From Clostridia bacterium DTU080 (GTDB lineage Bacteria; Bacillota; Limnochordia; DTU080), in the NCBI GenBank assembly GCA_001513395.1, contig LFTP01000310.1:1-5230 (forward strand): a stretch of 5,230 bases of DNA. The letters are read 5' to 3'. Shown in pieces: positions 1 through 5,230 of the stretch; the stretch's first letter is position 1; every line of letters starts with the position of its first letter. The notes under the pieces were generated by a model. The model did not search any database. It worked only from the letters and a program-made list of their open reading frames with translations, and was not told the origin of the DNA. A program made the translations under genes and the position numbers.

Positions 1-2
1 AG

Positions 3-956
3 GTCATTTTGGAGCGCATGTCCATGGGTGATCTGGTAGCTTCCTTCAGCCTCATCTGGTATATTGTCTCTCCCGTGCAACAGCTCGGTTACCAGATCAA
101 CAGTTTCACGCAGGCGGTTGCGGCGGGGGAAAGACTGGTGGAGATTCTGGGGGCACCTGAAACCGTCCGCAATTCCCCTGACGCCCGGCCCCTGGATCGC
201 ATCGCCGGACATGTGCAATTTGATAATGTCACGTTTTCATATGACGGGTTACACCCGGCCGTGCAAGACATCAACTTGACGGTCGAGGCGGGCGCGGTGG
301 TGGGTATTATCGGCCCCACGGGGTCGGGCAAATCCACTTTAGTCAGCCTTATTCCGCGGTTTTACGATCCCGACGAAGGTCGTGTCTTGATCGACGGGCA
401 AGATGTCAGAGACGTCATCGTGGAAGATCTGCGGCGTCAAATCGGTATTGTCTTTCAGGAGACCTTTTTGTTTTCCACTTCCATACGCGAGAACATCGCT
501 TTCGGAAACCGCGATGTCCCCATGAGCAAGATTGAAGAGGCGGCGCGCATGGCTGATGCTCATGATTTTATCATGGAGCTTCCTCAAGGCTATGACACCC
601 TGGTCGGCGAGCGGGGCATTGGGCTCTCGGGAGGTCAAAGACAGCGAATAGCCATCGCCAGAGCCTTGCTCACCGATCCCCGGATTCTCATTCTCGATGA
701 CGCTACGGCAAGTGTAGACATGGAGACGGAGTTCGAGATTCAAAAGGCCCTCAGAAATCTACTCGAAGGGCAAAAACGCACTACCTTCGTCATTGCGCAC
801 CGTATTTCGTCCGTCAAGGATGCCGATCTGATCATTGTCTTGGAGAACGGAAGGATAGTGGAACGGGGCACACACGATGAGTTGTATGAGCTAGGCGGAG
901 TGTATCGACGTATTTGTGACGTGCAGCTTGGCGACCGGATCGATTTGGCGGGATAG
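3..956 (+). CDS. ABC exporter subunit with degenerate catalytic site, C-terminal part (5' end outside window)
   Basis: This is the C-terminal part of a fused membrane/ATPase subunit of a type IV (ABCB-like) exporter; the reading frame runs off the left edge. Numbering visible residues from the codon at 3, the last transmembrane helix lies near 9-26, followed by the linker and a full nucleotide-binding domain. That domain has an A-loop Tyr (Y80), Walker A GPTGSGKST (104-112), Q-loop Gln (Q152), signature LSGGQ (208-212), Walker B ILILD (228-232) and H-loop His (H266). The residue after Walker B is Asp (D233, GAC at 699-701) where an active ATPase has Glu. That substitution is typical of the degenerate half of heterodimeric exporters. 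The gene 62 bases downstream encodes the complementary subunit. In-frame TTG or ATG codons near 9-26 are internal, because they fall just before or within a transmembrane helix. Family and pairing are well supported. The substrate (drug, lipid or peptide) cannot be read from the sequence. Confidence 0.95.
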   Translation, partial: VILERMSMGDLVASFSLIWYIVSPVQQLGYQINSFTQAVAAGERLVEILGAPETVRNSPDARPLDRIAGHVQFDNVTFSYDGLHPAVQDINLTVEAGAVVGIIGPTGSGKSTLVSLIPRFYDPDEGRVLIDGQDVRDVIVEDLRRQIGIVFQETFLFSTSIRENIAFGNRDVPMSKIEEAARMADAHDFIMELPQGYDTLVGERGIGLSGGQRQRIAIARALLTDPRILILDDATASVDMETEFEIQKALRNLLEGQKRTTFVIAHRISSVKDADLIIVLENGRIVERGTHDELYELGGVYRRICDVQLGDRIDLAG

Positions 957-1018
957 CGAATGAGGAATCACGATACAGCAAGCTACGTCAAGCCAGTAAG
1001 AAAGGGTGTCCGACAACG
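957..1018 (+). other. Short spacer between the two exporter subunit genes
   Basis: The 62 bases between the exporter genes hold the partial ribosome-binding site at 1001-1008. I see no hairpin followed by a T-run and no promoter-like pair of boxes, so the two subunits are probably read from one transcript. Confidence 0.5.
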
Positions 1019-2878
1019 GTGTCGCAACGAGGCAGCGTAACAGCACAAAAGAGTACACAACAAAAAGACTCCGCGAATGCGGAGACCGTTCGTCCCATCT
1101 CCCAACGGTTCGTCTATTCGGACGACAGGGCCATGGAAAGGCCTTTTGATATCAGACAGCTCCTGCGTCTCCTGGGATACATGAAACCGTACCGCGCCAC
1201 GGTTGTTAAGGCGTTGTTCGCCATCATGGTGGGAGCAGCGGCCGGGTTGAGCATTCCGATTCTTACACGCAACGCCATCGACCGATCCATCGCCAATCCG
1301 AATCTCGAACTGCTGACCCGTTATGCCTTGCTCATGTTGGGCGCCTACATCGTCTTGTTTTTCGCCGGGCGCATGCGCACCCACAATACAAACTGGCTTG
1401 GGCAACAGACACTCCGTGATCTGCGTAATGATCTGTTCGCCCATATCCAGTCTCTGTCATTCGACTTTTTTGACAGTCGTTCGGCGGGATCCGTTCTCGT
1501 GCGCGTCATCAATGACGTGAACGCTCTGGAGGACTTGTTTACCAGCGGCGTCGTGCAAAGCCTCACCGACGTTTTTCTGTTGCTAGGTATTGCGGCCATC
1601 CTGTTCAGTCTGCACGCCAAGCTCGCTCTGGCCACCATGATCACTCTGCCTCTCATGTTCTTGCTCTCAACGAAAATCCGCGTTCAAATCCGCCGGGCGT
1701 GGCGTGAGGTTCGCTTGCGGAATGCACGTATCAACTCACACCTCAATGAAGCCATACAGGGGATCAGAGTCACCAAGGCATTTGTGCAAGAAGAAGAGAA
1801 CGAAGCCTTCTTCTACCACCTAAACGACGATTACCGGATTAAGCACAATCAGTCCAGCAAGGTCGGCGATCTGTTCATGCCCATCGTCGACGTAACGGGA
1901 GCGGTAGGTGTCTGTATCGCGTACTGGTACGGCACCCGGCTATTTCAGATCGGAGACATCTCTTTAGGTACCGTCTACGCCTTTGCCAGCTATCTTGGAC
2001 GGTTTTGGGAGCCCATCTCGCGGCTGGGCAACTTCTACAACCAGCTGCTGCAAACCATGGCCTCATCAGAGCGCATTTTTGAAATCCTCGACACCAAGCC
2101 TTCCGTGACGGACAAGCCGGGCGCCCCTGATCTGCCGCCCATTACCGGTCGCGTCGAGTTTCGCAATGTGCATTTTTCTTATCTGCCTGATCGTCCGGCC
2201 CTCAGGGGGATCTCGTTGGATGTCAAGCCGGGCCAGACGGTCGCTTTGGTCGGCCCCACGGGTTCCGGGAAGTCGACGATTATCAATCTGCTGTGCCGCT
2301 TCTACGATGTGACAGAAGGCAGTGTGCTCGTCGACGGCATAGATGTCCGAGACGTGACCGTTCGCAGCCTGCGTACTCAAGTAGGGGTCGTCTTGCAGGA
2401 GCCTTTCTTGTTCACCGGAACCATTATGGAAAACATCCGTTTCGGACGCCTCGACGCCACGGATGAGGAAGTCATAGCAGCCGCCCGCCTGATCGGTGCT
2501 GACGAGTTTATATCGCAACTGCCGGATGGGTATGACTTCGTGGTCAGCGAGCGTGGCGGGGGCATCTCCCTTGGCCAGCGACAGTTGCTGTCGTTTGCGC
2601 GAGCCATACTGGCGGATCCCCGCATCCTGATCCTGGACGAAGCGACCGCCAACATCGACACGGAGACAGAACAACAGATCCAACGGGCGCTTGCCAAGCT
2701 GCTCAAAGGACGTACCGCTTTTGTCGTGGCCCACAGGCTGTCGACAATCCGCGACGCAGATGTGATCGTTGTTCTCGACCACGGCCGCGTCGTACAACAA
2801 GGAACTCACAACGAGCTGATCAGCCGGCGCGGGCTGTATCGTGATCTGATTGAGACGCAGTATCGGGTTATGGCATAG
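1019..2878 (+). CDS. ABC exporter subunit, ATPase-competent partner of the upstream subunit
   Basis: A complete 619-residue fused exporter half-transporter: a polar Ser/Gln/Thr-rich N-terminal stretch (about 1-45), six predicted membrane helices (roughly 60-82, 98-118, 176-197, 200-218, 284-306, 314-335), then the ATPase domain. ATPase motifs are A-loop Y388, Walker A GPTGSGKST (412-420), Q-loop Q460, signature ISLGQ (516-520), Walker B ILILD (536-540) with catalytic E541, and H572. The signature deviates from LSGGQ, with Leu518 replacing the first Gly. With the upstream subunit, whose catalytic Glu is Asp but whose signature is canonical, this predicts one consensus and one degenerate ATP site, as known for TM287/288 and BmrCD. 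The GTG start is preferred because no ATG, GTG or TTG lies between it and the previous stop in this frame, and a partial Shine-Dalgarno AAAGGGTG (1001-1008) precedes it. An ATG at 1133 would remove only the polar extension and lacks a good site. It probably forms an operon with the upstream gene. Substrate is unknown; multidrug or lipid export is the usual default. Confidence 0.95.
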   Translation: MSQRGSVTAQKSTQQKDSANAETVRPISQRFVYSDDRAMERPFDIRQLLRLLGYMKPYRATVVKALFAIMVGAAAGLSIPILTRNAIDRSIANPNLELLTRYALLMLGAYIVLFFAGRMRTHNTNWLGQQTLRDLRNDLFAHIQSLSFDFFDSRSAGSVLVRVINDVNALEDLFTSGVVQSLTDVFLLLGIAAILFSLHAKLALATMITLPLMFLLSTKIRVQIRRAWREVRLRNARINSHLNEAIQGIRVTKAFVQEEENEAFFYHLNDDYRIKHNQSSKVGDLFMPIVDVTGAVGVCIAYWYGTRLFQIGDISLGTVYAFASYLGRFWEPISRLGNFYNQLLQTMASSERIFEILDTKPSVTDKPGAPDLPPITGRVEFRNVHFSYLPDRPALRGISLDVKPGQTVALVGPTGSGKSTIINLLCRFYDVTEGSVLVDGIDVRDVTVRSLRTQVGVVLQEPFLFTGTIMENIRFGRLDATDEEVIAAARLIGADEFISQLPDGYDFVVSERGGGISLGQRQLLSFARAILADPRILILDEATANIDTETEQQIQRALAKLLKGRTAFVVAHRLSTIRDADVIVVLDHGRVVQQGTHNELISRRGLYRDLIETQYRVMA

Positions 2879-2886
2879 GACGACAA

Positions 2887-2894
2887 AAGGTGGT
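2887..2894 (+). promoter_or_regulatory. Shine-Dalgarno site setting the GTG start of the DUF554 gene
   Basis: AAGGTGGT matches 7 of 8 bases of the consensus AAGGAGGT and ends 6 bases before the GTG at 2901. It supports this GTG over in-frame codons further upstream, which would overlap the end of the exporter gene. Confidence 0.75.
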
Positions 2895-2900
2895 AAGTGC

Positions 2901-3626
2901 GTGCACGGAATAGGTACGATAGTCAACGTAATCACCGTAGTGATCGGGAGTTCACTGGGTCTTTTGCTCGGTGAGCGCCTTCCCAAGGCGATGAACGAGA
3001 TTGCCATGCAAGTCTTAGGCGCCGTAACGCTCGTTTTGGGGATGCAGATGGCTTTGGAGGGCGGCTCGGCCGTCATGATGATCCTCGTGCTGTTGGCGTT
3101 GGTGACAGGCAGCTTCATCGGCGAGTGGATGGACATCGAAGGGATCATGAATCGCTTGGGAGAGCGTTTTGAAAAGCGATTCAACCGAGATCGATCCGAT
3201 GAAGACGCAGGAGCCCGATTTGTACAAGGATTCGTCAGTGCCAGCCTTCTTTTTTGTGTCGGCCCCATGACCATTCTGGGCAGCATACAGGACGGGTTGC
3301 TGGGCGATCCTTCGTTGTTGCTGACCAAAGCCGCTTTGGACGGCGTATCGAGTTTCGCTCTGGCGGCCGCCCTGGGGCCGGGCACCTTGTTGTCGGTGTT
3401 GTCAATTATCGTCTATCAAGGAGGCCTTACCGCTCTGGCGGGAGCGGCCAAAGCGATCCTGAACGAACCGGTGATCAGCACGATGACAGTCACCGGAGGC
3501 ATCATGATTGTGGCCATTGCCATCAATCTATGGCGACTTGCCCATCTGCGGGTGGGAAACATGCTTCCGGCGTTGCTGATCAGCGGGGCGGCGGCAGCCG
3601 TGGCGGCGCAATGCGGTTGGCTTTGA
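2901..3626 (+). CDS. DUF554 family integral membrane protein (YqgA/YdfK-like), function unknown
   Basis: A 241-residue hydrophobic protein of the DUF554 family, close to the usual family length (E. coli YqgA and B. subtilis YdfK are of similar size). Family features seen are the N-terminal GTIVNVITVVIGSSLG (5-20) followed by GERLP (24-28), and the central FCVGPMTILGSIQDGL block (118-133), followed by KAALDGVSSFALA (143-155) and a Gly-rich TGGIMIVAIAINL (198-210). About six or seven membrane segments are likely (near 5-23, 35-52, 57-76, 108-128, 146-170, 195-211 and 220-238). A charged cytosolic-looking stretch lies at 80-105. The frame is open further upstream, to an in-frame start inside the exporter gene, but the Shine-Dalgarno site and the family N-terminus both point to GTG 2901. 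It starts 22 bases after the exporter stop, so co-transcription is likely. The biochemical role of the family is not established, and the position between an exporter and sugar genes does not settle it. Family assignment is confident; function is open. Confidence 0.92.
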   Translation: MHGIGTIVNVITVVIGSSLGLLLGERLPKAMNEIAMQVLGAVTLVLGMQMALEGGSAVMMILVLLALVTGSFIGEWMDIEGIMNRLGERFEKRFNRDRSDEDAGARFVQGFVSASLLFCVGPMTILGSIQDGLLGDPSLLLTKAALDGVSSFALAAALGPGTLLSVLSIIVYQGGLTALAGAAKAILNEPVISTMTVTGGIMIVAIAINLWRLAHLRVGNMLPALLISGAAAAVAAQCGWL

Positions 3627-3640
3627 TTCCACACGAGCAT

Positions 3641-3645
3641 GGAGG
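3641..3645 (+). promoter_or_regulatory. Shine-Dalgarno site setting the ATG start of the rhamnose isomerase gene
   Basis: A perfect GGAGG lies 9 bases before the ATG at 3655. An in-frame TTG at 3646 directly abuts this site and so cannot be its start. A second in-frame ATG at 3667 is too far away. Confidence 0.85.
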
Positions 3646-3654
3646 TTGACGCAG

Positions 3655-4881
3655 ATGAACAGCGAAATGCAAGGAAAGTATGAACGGTTGGCGGCAACGC
3701 TGAAGGCGCGCGGTCTGGACGTACAGTTGATCGAAGGAAGGTTGAAATCTCAGCATATTGAGACGCCGTCTTGGGGCTATGCGGACAGCGGTACGCGTTT
3801 TGGGGTCTTCCCCCAACCAGGGGCTGCCGTGACACTGAGTGAAAAGCTTCGTGACGCGGCTCACGTCCATCGTATGACAGGCATCGCCCCGTCGGTAGCT
3901 CTTCATATACTGTGGGACATGGTTGACGACTGGCAAGCATTGCGTCAGGAAGCAGAGGGGCTTGGACTCACCATCGGGGCCATCAATCCCAATCTGTTCC
4001 AGGATGAGGCCTATCGATTCGGCAGTCTGGCCGCTCCGGATCCGACCGTACGGCGTAAGGCACTGGACCACGTCGCACAGTGCATAGAGATTATGAAACA
4101 AGTCGATTCCCGCGACTTGAGCCTCTGGCTGGCCGACGGGACCAATTATCCCGGACAAGATGATCTGAGGTGCCGCAAACGCCGTCTGGAAGAATCCCTG
4201 GCTCAGATCTATACCATGCTCCCGGATGACAAGAGATTGTTGGTGGAGTACAAGTTCTTTGAACCAGCCTTCTACGCCACCGATATCCCTGATTGGGGAA
4301 TGGCGCTTCTTCTATGCAATAAGTTGGGAGAGCGAGCCCGGGTACTCGTAGATCTTGGCCATCACGCCCAAGGAGTGAACATCGAGCAGATCGTTGCCAC
4401 GCTGCTTGACGAGAAGAAGCTGGGAGGCTTTCACTTCAACGATCGCAAATACGCAGACGACGATTTGACCACCGGATCGATAAACCCTTACGAACTCTTC
4501 CTGGTTTTCCACGAACTCGTTACCAGCGAGTTGAACGACGATCAGGGTTCTCAGATCGCCTACATGATCGATCAGACTCATCTGCTCAAGCCGAGAGTGG
4601 AGGCGATGATTCAATCGGTGTTGGCCATTCAACGCGCCTACGCCAAGGCTTTGATTGTGGATCGCGAAGCTCTGGCCGCCGCGCAGGCTGACGGAGACAT
4701 CATTGCCGCTGAAGAATGCCTTGTCTCCGCGTTCAACACCGATGTCGAACCGCTGTTGGTCAAGGTGAGAGATGACTTAGGTGTGCCGGCCGATCCCCTG
4801 CAGGCCCACAGAGAGTCGGGTTATCAAGAGCAAATCGCGCGTGAACGTGCGGGGCGGAAGGTCCAGCCTACCCTCGGATGA
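3655..4881 (+). CDS. rhaI: L-rhamnose isomerase (Stutzeri/Streptomyces subtype)
   Basis: A cytosolic TIM-barrel aldose-ketose isomerase of 408 residues, predicted to convert L-rhamnose to L-rhamnulose using two divalent metal ions. The length fits the Pseudomonas stutzeri/Streptomyces subtype, which is distinct from E. coli RhaA. Visible motifs are SGTRFGVFPQPG (45-56), LHILWD (83-88), DGTNYPGQ (161-168), EYK (198-200), VDLGHH (232-237), FHFNDRKYADDD (259-270) and MIDQTH (304-309). From memory, the P. stutzeri enzyme's metal and catalytic residues are E219, K221, D254, H257, H281, D289, D291 and D327. All eight align here at a constant offset of 21 (E198, K200, D233, H236, H260, D268, D270, D306), so the active site appears intact. 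The ATG at 3655 is chosen because GGAGG lies 9 bases upstream. The gene follows DUF554 by 28 bases and precedes an aldose epimerase gene by 39, which suggests a sugar-catabolic operon. The P. stutzeri enzyme also acts on other aldoses such as D-allose, so the physiological substrate could be broader than rhamnose. Confidence 0.93.
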   Translation: MNSEMQGKYERLAATLKARGLDVQLIEGRLKSQHIETPSWGYADSGTRFGVFPQPGAAVTLSEKLRDAAHVHRMTGIAPSVALHILWDMVDDWQALRQEAEGLGLTIGAINPNLFQDEAYRFGSLAAPDPTVRRKALDHVAQCIEIMKQVDSRDLSLWLADGTNYPGQDDLRCRKRRLEESLAQIYTMLPDDKRLLVEYKFFEPAFYATDIPDWGMALLLCNKLGERARVLVDLGHHAQGVNIEQIVATLLDEKKLGGFHFNDRKYADDDLTTGSINPYELFLVFHELVTSELNDDQGSQIAYMIDQTHLLKPRVEAMIQSVLAIQRAYAKALIVDREALAAAQADGDIIAAEECLVSAFNTDVEPLLVKVRDDLGVPADPLQAHRESGYQEQIARERAGRKVQPTLG

Positions 4882-4905
4882 TCATGCGACGTACATAATG
4901 AGACG

Positions 4906-4914
4906 AAGAGGTGA
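4906..4914 (+). promoter_or_regulatory. Shine-Dalgarno site setting the TTG start of the aldose epimerase gene
   Basis: AAGAGGTGA closely matches the 16S complement AAGGAGGTGA and ends 6 bases before the TTG at 4921. Its last three bases (TGA, 4912-4914) are also an in-frame stop for the downstream gene, so no start further upstream is possible in that frame. Confidence 0.75.
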
Positions 4915-4920
4915 CCGGTA

Positions 4921-5230
4921 TTGGCGTTTGATGTGGAAAAGCAGACTTGGTCAGGTGAATCCTTGTGGGTTCTGCGAGGTCCGAATGAGTCAAAAGCAGC
5001 GATTCTGCCCAGCGTGGGAGCCAACTTGATCGCTTTGAGTCTTTCACCGTCAAGCGGAGAGGCGGCCGTTTCCGTGCTCTCTTCGCCTGCCGATGCGAAG
5101 GAATTGCGTGAAGCACCGACCCGGTACGGCTCTCCTGTGCTATTTCCCTTTCCCAGCCGTATCGCCGGCGGGCGCTTTACGTACGGCGGCCGGGAACTCC
5201 AGCTCGATGTCTACCCTGACGGCAACGCTC
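4921..5230 (+). CDS. Aldose 1-epimerase (mutarotase, GalM-type) family protein, N-terminal part
   Basis: The reading frame is open from a TTG at 4921 to the right edge, giving 103 residues of a protein whose family is usually about 300-350 long; it is truncated by the window, not broken. The visible part has the family's N-terminal pattern. There is an early beta-strand segment with ILPSVGANLIAL (28-39), where family members place a hydrophobic-Gly-(Gly/Ala) turn. It is followed by RYGSPVLFPFPSRIAGG (68-84) and GRFTYGGREL (84-93), corresponding to the family's conserved G-PvLfP--nRi--G-f--G block. R80 aligns with the conserved sugar-contacting Arg. The usual Asn just before it is Ser (S79) here. 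The catalytic His and Glu of the family lie further on and cannot be checked. It follows the rhamnose isomerase by 39 bases, so a role in anomer interconversion of L-rhamnose or a related sugar is likely. It belongs to the GalM fold, not the small RhaM mutarotase family. GTG at 4933 is a less likely alternative start. Confidence 0.85.
   Translation, partial: MAFDVEKQTWSGESLWVLRGPNESKAAILPSVGANLIALSLSPSSGEAAVSVLSSPADAKELREAPTRYGSPVLFPFPSRIAGGRFTYGGRELQLDVYPDGNA

Noticed and set aside
960..1040. Mini-ORF of 26 codons starting ATG at 960, between the exporter genes and overlapping the second one
   Set aside because: It lacks a convincing ribosome-binding site, and its Arg/Lys-rich translation shows no leader-peptide feature such as repeated regulatory codons or an attenuator hairpin.
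2066..3385. Long open frame of 439 codons on the minus strand
   Set aside because: It lies antisense across the end of a well-supported ABC gene and most of the DUF554 gene. Its translation resembles no family I recognise and lacks coherent domains, so it is a shadow of the codon pattern on the + strand.
3580..4158. Minus-strand open frame of 192 codons over the start of the rhamnose isomerase gene
   Set aside because: It is antisense to a gene whose active-site residues are all conserved. The translation shows no recognisable domain.
4893..4898. CATAAT resembling a -10 box upstream of the epimerase gene
   Set aside because: No TTGACA-like -35 box lies 16-18 bases upstream and there is no extended -10 TG. 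One weak hexamer is not enough for a promoter call.
4781..5029. + strand open frame of 82 codons bridging the end of the isomerase gene and the epimerase start
   Set aside because: It overlaps both real genes in another frame. The frame beginning at TTG 4921 carries the epimerase motifs and a good ribosome-binding site, and this one has neither.
1..5230. Search for mobile elements, CRISPR repeats, tRNA or rRNA genes, and large inverted or direct repeats
   Set aside because: Nothing supportable was seen by eye. The only notable repeated sequence is the similar Walker A coding DNA in the two ABC genes, which is explained by paralogy.

Overview
The window looks like ordinary bacterial chromosome: five protein genes, all on the + strand, tightly spaced and together filling nearly the whole stretch. 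Strong Shine-Dalgarno sites (AAGGTGGT, GGAGG, AGAGGTGA), frequent GTG and TTG starts, a mid-to-high GC content, a heterodimeric ABC exporter and a Stutzeri/Streptomyces-subtype L-rhamnose isomerase together suggest a Gram-positive bacterium. Bacillota of the Alicyclobacillus/Paenibacillus kind is my best guess. This is an inference from style and gene content, with no marker gene to confirm it.

Layout: (1) positions 3-956, the C-terminal half of an ABC exporter subunit, cut by the window start; (2) 1019-2878, a complete second ABC exporter subunit; (3) 2901-3626, a DUF554 membrane protein (YqgA/YdfK family) of unknown function; (4) 3655-4881, an L-rhamnose isomerase with all its metal ligands; (5) 4921 to the window end, the N-terminal third of an aldose 1-epimerase (GalM-type) protein. 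The gaps are 62, 22, 28 and 39 bases. I see no terminator hairpin in any of them and no convincing promoter.

Genes 1 and 2 form one machine. Subunit 1 has a canonical LSGGQ signature but an Asp in place of the catalytic Glu after Walker B. Subunit 2 has the catalytic Glu but a deviant ISLGQ signature. In the head-to-tail dimer this gives one consensus and one degenerate ATP site, the hallmark of heterodimeric exporters of the TM287/288 and BmrCD kind. Genes 4 and 5 fit L-rhamnose (or related deoxy- or rare-sugar) catabolism: the epimerase would interconvert sugar anomers and the isomerase would convert L-rhamnose to L-rhamnulose. Kinase and aldolase genes would be expected outside the window. 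The DUF554 gene sits between the two modules with no clear link to either.

I found no new defence system, mobile element, CRISPR array or RNA gene. The points most worth a second look are the split of conserved motifs between the two ABC subunits, the GalM-type epimerase beside the isomerase, the possible transcriptional coupling of exporter, DUF554 and sugar genes, and start codons that simple ORF calling would misplace.
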